Source: Capronia americana
Lineage: Eukaryota; Ascomycota; Eurotiomycetes; Chaetothyriales; Herpotrichiellaceae
Direction: 5' to 3'
Assembly (NCBI GenBank): GCA_016110215.1
Contig: JADWQD010000002.1
Location: 558,001 to 622,000, forward strand
DNA: 64,000 nt
Positions 29,801 through 38,156 of this stretch are shown piece after piece (the first letter of the stretch is position 1; each line of letters begins with the position of its first letter). The position numbers and the translations under genes are program-made. A model generated the notes under the pieces. It was given only the letters and a program-made list of their open reading frames with translations, was not told the origin of the DNA and did not search any database.

Positions 29801-30581
29801 TATCAGGCAGGCAGGGGCTGTCACGTCACATCTTGGACACCTCCAGAGCGTGACTGGGGACTGTTCAATGTCACGAGAATGTTTCGAGGAAAATAAGAAG
29901 CATGCACGACACAGTACACTGCCATTGCCTGCACGACGCTGTTCCGAGGCGCATGCATGCCCTCTGCAGAGAAATGGAGAGAAGGTACTAATACCAGCTA
30001 ATAAGAAGGCTGATGCAATCTCCCTCACGGCACAGAACTGTAGCACGCCATTCGAACGAGAAGTCCAAGTATGCAACAGATAATATTCTACTCCGTCTGG
30101 AGATGACATACTGGTAATCGCCAGACTTGGATGCCGCGGATCCTCTGCAAGTATCTCGTACGTTTTGAAAAGTCGCGCACCGGAGACAGAAGACATCCTC
30201 TGACACGGCCTTGTCCTCCGCAATCGCGTGGCTTCCGTACACTTTGCTGCCTATACTTGCAATCCCTTCGGCTACCATGGATGTTGCCAGGCTGTTGAGT
30301 TTGTCACTTGCTCCAGCATATGAATGCAGTGACTCGTCCCCCAAGGGAGTTCAGTTGGAACCGTACATTGGGTCTTGCAGGACGCGAGGTCTGGGGTCTC
30401 TTCAACATAGGAAGTCGAGGTTGGCAGTTCCGAATTCACGGCAGAAGATTCCCTGGCAGGCTCCAGCATGGAAAGCTTTTTCCCCACCTCGCTGATTCAT
30501 TCCTTGTGAAAGGCGTTTGCTGAATGACAACAAGGCCTTGAGGGGTCAGAGACCCGTAGTGCCTGAAGGAATAAGTATTCC
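26892..30581. other. 3.7-kb stretch without a convincing gene
   Basis: No gene I can support. The longest frame is 28526-29197 on the minus strand (223 codons), which has no recognisable domain, and another open frame (28668-29105) lies opposite it. A minus-strand frame at about 29777-30223 carries a protein-like patch (FKTYEILAEDPRHPSLAITS) but no start or splice structure that I trust. One TACGAGTA octamer lies at 27745 and one TACTCCGTA at 28962. Confidence 0.45.
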
Positions 30582-32075
30582 TCACTTGTCCCGCTCGTCC
30601 AGATAGGGTGCGAAGAACTTGTCACTGTGTTGGATGTACTTGTTCATCTCCTCGTCCTTCTCTGCCTTCTCCCAAGCAAGCTTGAAGTCCTGGATGAAGT
30701 TCTCCCATTCCTTCTCGGGATCCAGGCCCGCTTCCGCAACGTTTTCCTTTGCATATTCCATCCAGGCATACCCCTCGGCCATGTATCCGTGCTCCCGCAG
30801 GAGGTGCGCCAGGCCGAGATATCTCGACTGGACCATCGTCCGAACGTCTGGAGCGGACAGGGCCGCGCTGACGGCGAGCCATTCAATGCCCGTCCAGTCT
30901 GTGGGGTTCGTGCCCGCTTGTCTGGGCCGCCAACCACCCTTGCGGAGGTGGTACATCGCGAGGTCGAAGGCCGCGTCATGAACGCCCGCGGCAGCCGCCT
31001 GGGTCGCAAGGTCGACCCATTTGGCCGAGTGCCATGGGATCACGCGCTGCTGGCGCAGGGCGGGGGCAACGGCCGCCGGGTCAGTGTACTTGTGAATCCC
31101 GTCGCGGAGGGCCATCTCGATATCTGCTTGGACCTTTTCATGCTCGGCGCTGCCCTCGGGGAGGTGCGCGAGATACGCGACGGCAGCTTCGTGGAGGATC
31201 TTCCACGGCAGTTCGAATCTAAGTAGATGCTGCCCGTACTGGAGGACGAGCTTCTCGCTGGGTTCGAGCAGGTCGAACAATTCCCTCGCGAGCTTGTAGT
31301 TGTCCCGCGCCGACGCCTCGGTCCCGGGCACCCTCAACATCTCCTGCAGATACAGCGTCATTGCCCGCCAGTCAGCCCTCGCCAGGGCGTGCTGCTTGAC
31401 AAAGTCGAAGAGCCGCGCCGAGAGAAGCGGGCCGGACATCGAGGTCGCGCCCAGCTCCACGCGGCTCGTGTTCACCATGATCTCGGCGGCTGCGGCGTCG
31501 ATGCCCGCGTCGACCTCTCCGGCCAGAAACGCGACCCGCAGCGCATCGAGCCCCTCCTGACCCTGTCGGTTATAGTGGTGGAAGTAGTTCCGGCCGAGGA
31601 GGTGGAAAGCCTTGCGCAAGACTTTCGGGTCGCGCATCAGCGCCGCTTCGCCGGAGCGGCCGAGTTCCTGCTCCGCCATCTGCGTGAAGCGCTGCTGCGT
31701 CGCGATGGCCTGGATGACGTTTGTCTGCGAAAGCCTCGTCGCCTCGTGGTTCAGCTGTCGCAGCAAGTCCACGACCGCGGGGATCGAGGAGAAGCCCAGC
31801 TTCTGTAGCCCTTTCAGTAGTTCTGGTGCAATGTACACTGGTTTCCCTCTCTGTCGTAGCGCCGTGGGCTTCGGGGCCACCACCGTCCCGGCTGGGGTGC
31901 CCGACGTTGTCACGTTTGCGTTTCTAACGTGCTTTGGCGTTCGCTCCCTCTTGGCCGATAGCGCGGGAGAAGACGACAGAGCGCGCCGCACTGCTAGGAG
32001 CTGCGTCTGCATGCCACATGATGGGCAAATTGTCTTCGCCCTGCTTGTCACCCGCTTACCGGGCGTGCTGTACAT
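30582..32075 (-). CDS. Mitochondrial helical-repeat protein
   Basis: A 497-residue single-exon protein. The N-terminus is rich in R, S, A and T and poor in acidic residues (RRALSSSPALSAKRE near residue 30), a typical mitochondrial import signal. The body from about residue 90 is all-helical with repeated hydrophobic pairs. These include AFHLLGRNYFHHYNRQGQEG, LFDFVKQHALARADWRAMTL and AMYHLRKGGW, suggesting TPR- or Sel1-like repeats. By general layout it recalls fungal mitochondrial assembly factors such as MSS2, but I cannot confirm that. It shares a 582-bp divergent promoter region with YAF9. No membrane segment is evident. Confidence 0.75.
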   Translation of the reverse strand: MYSTPGKRVTSRAKTICPSCGMQTQLLAVRRALSSSPALSAKRERTPKHVRNANVTTSGTPAGTVVAPKPTALRQRGKPVYIAPELLKGLQKLGFSSIPAVVDLLRQLNHEATRLSQTNVIQAIATQQRFTQMAEQELGRSGEAALMRDPKVLRKAFHLLGRNYFHHYNRQGQEGLDALRVAFLAGEVDAGIDAAAAEIMVNTSRVELGATSMSGPLLSARLFDFVKQHALARADWRAMTLYLQEMLRVPGTEASARDNYKLARELFDLLEPSEKLVLQYGQHLLRFELPWKILHEAAVAYLAHLPEGSAEHEKVQADIEMALRDGIHKYTDPAAVAPALRQQRVIPWHSAKWVDLATQAAAAGVHDAAFDLAMYHLRKGGWRPRQAGTNPTDWTGIEWLAVSAALSAPDVRTMVQSRYLGLAHLLREHGYMAEGYAWMEYAKENVAEAGLDPEKEWENFIQDFKLAWEKAEKDEEMNKYIQHSDKFFAPYLDERDK

Positions 32076-32657
32076 TTTTGAGCTTGCAGTCGTGCATCGG
32101 CGGCTGATACGAGTCGATCTCGGTTGTAGGATAAGTGAATCGCTGTTTTGCCGCCGCGAGGTAGGATATGCCTGGCTGATGGTCCTGTGCTATACTGCTC
32201 TGTTCGGCTATCCTATGTGGGAGGGCCTATTGCCTATTGGACCTGATTTGACAGAACAAAGATATTATGTACAGTACTCGGTACAGCGGTCGACGAAACG
32301 AACTGAAGGCCAGCTGGAGACACGCCCACACGCCAAGATACGAGGACTCGGTGGAGCTGCATCTCGCCCTGGTCGGAAGAAAGATGACGCTGCTCTAACC
32401 CATTTCACGAATGCGATCTACTTAACTCGTCCAACGAATCTACAGTACGGAGTATGGGTAGATAGATAGATATATGCCTAGCTAAGAAGTAGCAACAGGG
32501 TGAAAGTGAATGACATGTAACTTGAAGGTGAAGTGAGACTCAGAACTTGGTCAAGTTAGGCAACTGGGCCGCCCCGAATATGTGCCGCGACTTTATCCAA
32601 CTCGCTGTCTCTGCCTCTTCCTCTAATTTCCCCTCCTCCACCCGGACTAGACAAGCG
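32076..32657. promoter_or_regulatory. Divergent promoter region, mitochondrial protein / YAF9
   Basis: Separates two genes read outward. It contains one TACGGAGTA motif at 32446-32454 and GATA runs just after it (32458-32475). No gene seen. Confidence 0.5.
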
Positions 32658-33395
32658 ATGCCTGCACCTTCTGGAATAAAGCGCGTGCGTGGCGTCCAGA
32701 TTCACCGTCCCTTCATCTACGGCACCGAAGCAATCCCCTTTGACCCAGAGAACCGCCCCAAAGACGCGCCCCCCGACCACACGCACAAATGGAAAGTCTT
32801 CGTGCGCGGGATAAACAACGAAGATATCTCATACTGGCTGCGAAAAGTGCAGTTTAAACTCCACGACACGTACGCTAACAGCGTGCGCATGATTGAGAGT
32901 CCACCCTTTGAAGTCGAAGAGACGGGTTGGGGCGAGTTTGAGATTGCGATCAAGTTCTACTTTGCGCCGGAGAGTACGGAGAAGCCGCAGCAGATTTGGC
33001 ATGGGTTGAAGTTACATCCTTATCATGGCGATATCGAGGCGCAGAAAAAGAACAGAAGCATGATTAGCAGTGTTTGCTACGAGGAGGTCTTGTTCAATGA
33101 GCCCGTGGAGTCATTCTACGACATCTTGACGGGAGGGACGCAGGTCGTCAAATCGAAGGCAGGAAAGGGAGGGAAGGCAATGGTCAAGGCGCCACCAACG
33201 GCTGAGATCCCATTGAGGAGCTCTGGAGGCAATAAATTCAGCCGCGAAGAGGAGAGTAAAGAGCTCGATCGGCTAGGCGAGGCAGTCAAGCAAGTGCAGA
33301 GGTTGATCGCGGAAGAAAAGGCCAAACTCACAAAGGAAGAGGCAAGGTTACAAGAACTGGAGAAGACCGAAGGAAAACCAGTCAAGAAGAAATGA
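32658..33395 (+). CDS. YAF9: YEATS-domain chromatin subunit YAF9
   Basis: A 245-residue protein with the YEATS domain at about residues 8-140. YAF9 is the acyl-lysine histone reader shared by the SWR1 remodeller (H2A.Z deposition) and the NuA4 acetyltransferase in the nucleus. Landmarks are IHRPFIYGTEA, THKWKVFVRG, FKLHDTYANSVRMIESPPFE, the reader loop GWGEFEI, and WHGLKLHPYH. A C-terminal coiled coil of K, E and L (about residues 195-240) matches the segment that docks YAF9 into its complexes. The length fits the family. The frame is open further upstream, but the ATG at 32658 starts right at the conserved part. Single exon. Confidence 0.93.
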   Translation: MPAPSGIKRVRGVQIHRPFIYGTEAIPFDPENRPKDAPPDHTHKWKVFVRGINNEDISYWLRKVQFKLHDTYANSVRMIESPPFEVEETGWGEFEIAIKFYFAPESTEKPQQIWHGLKLHPYHGDIEAQKKNRSMISSVCYEEVLFNEPVESFYDILTGGTQVVKSKAGKGGKAMVKAPPTAEIPLRSSGGNKFSREEESKELDRLGEAVKQVQRLIAEEKAKLTKEEARLQELEKTEGKPVKKK

Positions 33396-33701
33396 GAGGT
33401 CAACCAAAAAACATTCACTTCGAGAGGAAGCCGCCCTTGTTACGTCCCTCTGGCCCTGCCGGCGACGACCCCTGTCGGAGGTTAATTACGAGGCTAGGGT
33501 ATGGATACACCAACAATCTAATGGGAAATGATTAGGTCCGATCTCTGCCATGATGAGGGACCTCGGCGCCAACAATCCAACTCGGCTCGGCTCGTCTCGT
33601 TACAATCGGCACCAGAAGCAACATGCTCCTGACACGGGACCACAGAAAGCAGATATCAAGAGAAAGTCTTGTTCCAATATGGGACTATCGGGCGGGGGCG
33701 A
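33396..33701. other. Short intergenic between convergent genes
   Basis: Lies downstream of both YAF9 and the D-amino-acid oxidase gene and should hold both terminators. Nothing else seen. Confidence 0.4.
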
Positions 33702-34775
33702 TCACAACTTCGCCTTCCCACCAACGACCTCCTTAACAAGTTCAAGAATCTTGCCAGCGGCACCCCAACTCAACTCATAACCACGACCACCGGCACCATA
33801 TCCATGGACTATGGTCTTTCCAGGAGCGATCGGCTCAATCTCGAACCGATACCCGCCCTCTCTCCACGGCCTGCGTCCGACATTATCCTTTAAGATCACA
33901 AAATCCTCCACGGTCTTCACGAAATCGGGAAACGATTCAACACATCGTCTCAACAACCTCTCTCTTGTCTCGTCGCGGGGTGTGGGTTCCCAATCATCAA
34001 TTTCCTTCGTTCCGCCGACGATCGTCCCTCCACCGTTCGGTCGAGGGATCAAAAAGGCCCAGGTTCCGTCCGCGCTCTGCCAGGTAATGGTGCGGTAGTA
34101 TTGCTGCTTGACTAGCACGGTCTGGCCCCGTATAATCTTGACTTTGGGGTCAGTGTCGAAGTTGCGACCCGAGCAATTCACGACGAGTGCGACTCCTCCC
34201 ACGCCATTGTTTTGCGCGAAGTCAAATGCTTCACCCGCAGACGACAGGCGATGCTGGATGACCTTGCCGCCATTTGCGACGAAGCGATCCATCAGTCCTC
34301 GAGAATACACTGGCACATTGACGCAGTAAGTCTGATATTCACACCCCCATTCCGCATCCTGGGGTAGTTCATCCTTCTCGAGAACACGAAACCCGTCGCC
34401 GGGCCAAGCATACACGTCCCCTGTTTTCAGGCGTAGAATCTCAGGCGGAGTTTTCTGGAAATACTCCAAGGCAGGCATCTCCGCGACGCCGGCCTCAGGA
34501 TTCTCGCGGGCAATGCGGCGCATAGTTTCCGCAGTGTGCATCCCCAGTTTATGCTCGAATTGGAGCTGTGGTGTTGTGAGCGGGTGGATGGGTCTATAGT
34601 GCGCACCCGCCCACATGGAAGCATAGTCTGCGCTGGCGGTGTTATCCAGGGATGTGCTGGGTGTTTCTGCCGCGATGATCGTGATCCTAGAGTTGGGATA
34701 CTCTTGCTGGAGGAGCGTTGCCACCGTCAACCCGGTGACGCCCGCGCCGACGACGACGATGCTCGAGGGAGGCAT
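33702..34775 (-). CDS. D-amino-acid oxidase
   Basis: A 357-residue FAD-dependent oxidase that turns D-amino acids into 2-oxo acids, ammonia and hydrogen peroxide. The N-terminus carries the dinucleotide-binding motif VVVGAGVTGLT. ASMWAGAHYRP follows as the second FAD contact. The C-terminal signature is VHGYGAGGRGYELSWG, with the substrate-binding arginine in PWREGGYRFE. The protein ends in AKL, a strong type 1 peroxisomal targeting signal that places it beside catalase. Length and motif order match DAAO rather than D-aspartate oxidase, although the two are hard to separate by sequence alone. Single exon, convergent with YAF9. Confidence 0.93.
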   Translation of the reverse strand: MPPSSIVVVGAGVTGLTVATLLQQEYPNSRITIIAAETPSTSLDNTASADYASMWAGAHYRPIHPLTTPQLQFEHKLGMHTAETMRRIARENPEAGVAEMPALEYFQKTPPEILRLKTGDVYAWPGDGFRVLEKDELPQDAEWGCEYQTYCVNVPVYSRGLMDRFVANGGKVIQHRLSSAGEAFDFAQNNGVGGVALVVNCSGRNFDTDPKVKIIRGQTVLVKQQYYRTITWQSADGTWAFLIPRPNGGGTIVGGTKEIDDWEPTPRDETRERLLRRCVESFPDFVKTVEDFVILKDNVGRRPWREGGYRFEIEPIAPGKTIVHGYGAGGRGYELSWGAAGKILELVKEVVGGKAKL

Positions 34776-35858
34776 GATTTCCGAATGAAATGTCGTCGAT
34801 ACTGCTAGCTATGAGCTGTGGTCCGTGATCCGTGATCCGTGACTCGAGCGACCCAGCGCACTTGGTGACCTTACGACACCACCTATACACTGTACTCCGC
34901 ACGCAGAGTTGACTTGGGTTATCCAGAGAATTAGAACCCTACAGCACAGCTGCCAACGAAGCAGGGCCACATTCATGTACTATTCCAGACACGACAAGTC
35001 CGCGCGTACTTGGTGGCGTACTTAATCACGCAGGAACTTTGGCAAAATGGAGTGGCAGGATTTGACAGGAGTAGTAAGTAATTGCTGGACTCTGAATATG
35101 GAGATTTAAATGTTGGATGGGCAAGACCGATGTCCGTCCGTCGATCTCCGCCCTTCTACATACTAGCAAGGATAGGCACCTATGTAATGTACCACATATA
35201 CTACGACCACAACGACCACCACGACCTACCTATGTAGGCAGGTACGGAGTACACAGTCATTGGGTACCTATGTACAGCACACACGCAAACTTTAGGTATC
35301 AGGAACTCACTTGCTGTACTACTATGTACGGCGGTGTACGAGGTAAATACTGTGTACCTACTTCTTCACACGTGGCTGGCCGACTGACTGGCTGACTGGC
35401 CAAATGACTGCCAGGCAGAACGAACTGTATACAGTACATATTCCGGCTCCGTCTTGCTGCACGTGCACTACTCACTGTGGATACTCACACAGCTCGCTCA
35501 TTTTGAATACTGGCTGCGTATGTGTGTATGTAGTTGCCGTGGCCGCTCCGGCTTGCTACGAGGCCCGATTCGACGGGCTGGGGTGGATGAGAAGTGGAAG
35601 ATCCTCGACTCGTGAATCGGCAAGTTGTTTCTAATGCCGCGCAATTAGTTCACAGTACTAGGGAAACCGAGACTTTCTTGCTCATGAGTCTGGTTGACAT
35701 TGAGGTTGGGAAGAGGAACTTGAAGTATTGGTGTTTCCCAATTTTGAGTCCCTGGAACGATGGCCTACTTGCACGTCGGAAACAGCATCACACTCTGAAG
35801 ACCGCGCCAGCAGTCATGCCAGAAGTTGTCCTGCACCACTGCTCCACGCGCCTCCTAC
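34776..35858. other. Intergenic, GTAC/TACCTA-rich
   Basis: Starts with the DAAO promoter and ends at the 3' side of SYF2. Between about 35160 and 35360 the sequence is crowded with TACCTATGTA-like and GTAC motifs and one TACGGAGTA (35243-35251). No gene seen. Confidence 0.45.
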
Positions 35859-36857
35859 TCATATCGCTGTCCCTCTCTCGAAACTCTCCCGGATATCCCT
35901 CGTATACCGATCATAAAACCTCGCCAACTTCATGTTGAACTGCTTGTTCTTGTCGTTGATATAAGTCACGTCGCCTTCATCCGCTTCTCGGCCTCTGTCT
36001 CTTCGCTTTTTGAATCTCGCTTCCTCGGCCTTCTTGAGGTCTGCAACTAACCTGTCGACATTTTCTCGTTTGGGCTTCTGTTCGATAAAGCCGAGGCTGT
36101 CCTGGGACGAGTAAAACCTTCCGTCCTTGTCGATGGCAACCAATTCGCCGCTATCCATCTCGACAATCTCCAGGCCGCCTGTGCGGGCTGCATTTTCAAT
36201 GATTTCGGCTTTCTGACGGTCATACTCTTCGCGATTCTTGCCCCCGTCTTTCAGTGCTTGTTTCTCCAACTCCCGGATTTGGCGATCGTACATCTTCCCT
36301 GCCTCGACACTGTAATCCTGGAATGCATTATGCTCTCTCGCATGCTTTTTGGCGGCAACGCGTTCATCCCATTTCTCCGACTCTTCGATTGTATAGTCCC
36401 ATGCACGTTTGCGCTCGAATGCTCCCGCGCCCTCGGTTTCTTCGGTGTCAGCTTTCAGCAAATTGTGTTGTGCAATTGCGCTGCGACGGGAGAGGTTGGC
36501 GAGGAGGGAAGGATCCATGGCTGCGCGGGTGGCTTCTGCTTTTGCTTCTGCCAGATTAGACTTTGCGGATTGGGAGGCCCGGGATTTCAGGGCCGCGAAG
36601 CGGGCGAGGCGGTCAGTTGTCGGTGTCGGTGTGGAAGAGGTCGGGTTGGGGGCGCCATCGGAATCTGTTTCTGTATGGTTTGATGTTGATTCTGCGACGA
36701 TGGCTGGGTCCTGGGCTTCGATTGCAGATGATATCGCCTGGGCGGCATCTTTGTCCTCCGCGTCTGCGGTGCCTTGCGGTTTTGTTTCTGTGTTGGCTAG
36801 AGTTGCTGGTTGTTCTTCGGGTTCGGGACTCAGCTTGCGACGCTTTGCTGGAGGCAT
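35859..36857 (-). CDS. SYF2: Pre-mRNA splicing factor SYF2
   Basis: A 332-residue subunit of the Prp19-associated (NTC) complex of the active spliceosome. The SYF2 domain fills the second half: KRAWDYTIEESEKWDERVAA, then NAFQDYSVEAGKMYDRQIRE, and the C-terminal DVTYINDKNKQFNMKLARFY. The first ~100 residues are low-complexity (A, T, E) with an early basic signal PPAKRRKLS. Length is within the fungal range. Single exon. It shares a short 274-bp promoter region with the COQ11-like gene read the other way. Confidence 0.93.
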   Translation of the reverse strand: MPPAKRRKLSPEPEEQPATLANTETKPQGTADAEDKDAAQAISSAIEAQDPAIVAESTSNHTETDSDGAPNPTSSTPTPTTDRLARFAALKSRASQSAKSNLAEAKAEATRAAMDPSLLANLSRRSAIAQHNLLKADTEETEGAGAFERKRAWDYTIEESEKWDERVAAKKHAREHNAFQDYSVEAGKMYDRQIRELEKQALKDGGKNREEYDRQKAEIIENAARTGGLEIVEMDSGELVAIDKDGRFYSSQDSLGFIEQKPKRENVDRLVADLKKAEEARFKKRRDRGREADEGDVTYINDKNKQFNMKLARFYDRYTRDIRESFERGTAI

Positions 36858-37131
36858 GTTGTAGACTGATAGTACCGGAATGCAGAGGCCAACTGATCTC
36901 GGGTCGAGATCTATTCAGCCACGTCCGGAGTAGAAAGTCCTCGTCAAGGCTGAAAAGAACGACATCGGGCAATAACTTCGCCGCACCTTCCTTCCGCGGG
37001 ACGTATTCGTTAATGACGCAGTTGACTCCCAAAAAGTTTCAGAAACGCTCCTGCAGTGGAGTGAGGTTGAAGTGAGGTCGGAGTGAGTTGATGAAGAGGC
37101 AGAAAGCAAAGCTGACCTAGAATAAGCTGCA
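36858..37131. promoter_or_regulatory. Bidirectional promoter, SYF2 / COQ11-like
   Basis: Only 274 bp separate two outward-reading start codons, so the two genes must share most of their control region. No TATA box was evident. Confidence 0.55.
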
Positions 37132-38057
37132 ATGTCCCAGGCAGTCAAGAAGAAGTTGGTGGTAGCTGGTGGGAATGGGTTTCTGGGATCACGAATATGC
37201 AGGTCGGCGGTTGCTCGAGGCTGGGATGTCACTTCCATAAGGTACCTTGACCCATTACCCGCTTTCAGCATGTATTGATAGAATGCAGTCGTTCTGGCGA
37301 ACCAACATGGTCATCAGTCACATCCGAATCAACGAAACCACCTTGGTCGGAGGGCGTGACCTGGGCGAAGGGCGACATCCTAAAACCCACTACGTACACC
37401 AGTTACCTCAAAGACGCAGACGCCGTCGTCCACACCATGGGAATCCTCCTCGAGGCGGACTACAAGGGCGTGTTATCAGGGAAAGAGTCCGTCATCTCGG
37501 GCCTTTCTCGAGCATTCAGTTCCAGCAAGGCTGGCAGTTCGAAGAATCCACTCGATCGCAAACCGGGCGAGGGATTGGAGAAGGGAGAGAAAGATGGACA
37601 GATAACGTATGAGCTGATGAACCGAGACTCGGCCATAGCATTAGCCCAAGAAGCAGAACGAGAAGGCGCGAAGACCTTCGTGTACATTTCGGCCGCAGCG
37701 GGAGCACCAGTCCTGCCAAAGAGGTACATCACAACAAAGAGAGAAGCTGAGAGTATGATAGCAAGCCAGATGATCAAGCTGCGGAACATCTTTGTCAGGC
37801 CCGGGTTCCTGTATGATAATAGTCGGAAGTTTACATTGCCGATCGCGGCGTCGGGCATGTTAGGGAGTACCGTCAACAGTCTGGTTGGTGGGAGTTTAAC
37901 GGGTTTGTTTGGTGCAGCGGTTGAGAAGCCTTTGAAGGCGGACTTGGTTGCAGACGCCGTGGTTGAGGCCATTGCTGATGACGAGACAAAGGGCGTTATT
38001 GACACGAAGATGATTGAGGCCTTGGCTGCAAGAGCCTGGCGCAGGACAATGCTCTAG
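37132..38057 (+). CDS. COQ11-like mitochondrial NAD(P)-binding reductase
   Basis: Two exons (37132-37241 and 37289-38057, intron 47 bp) give 292 residues. The N-terminus holds the Rossmann motif VVAGGNGFLGSRI of atypical short-chain dehydrogenases. SISRSGEPTW follows, and the active-site region reads TFVYISAAAG and KRYITTKREAE. This is the pattern of the yeast YLR290C/COQ11 family, related to complex I subunit NDUFA9, which associates with the coenzyme Q synthesis complex on the mitochondrial inner membrane. The splice acceptor was chosen to keep the conserved SRSG motif in frame; an AG eleven bases earlier would shift it. The exact reaction of COQ11 is not settled. Confidence 0.85.
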
Positions 38058-38156
38058 GAAACGATTTACCGGTATCTGTAGAACACTACTCGAGCTGGGG
38101 TGTTTCGATCAACAGTAGAACGGCGCAAGAGGGGTAAAAGCCGGTCGACTCTCAAA

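Noticed and set aside
31227..31808. Long plus-strand frames opposite the mitochondrial protein gene
   Set aside because: They lie entirely antisense to a well-supported 497-codon gene and are rich in R, V and L as expected of GC-rich shadow frames.
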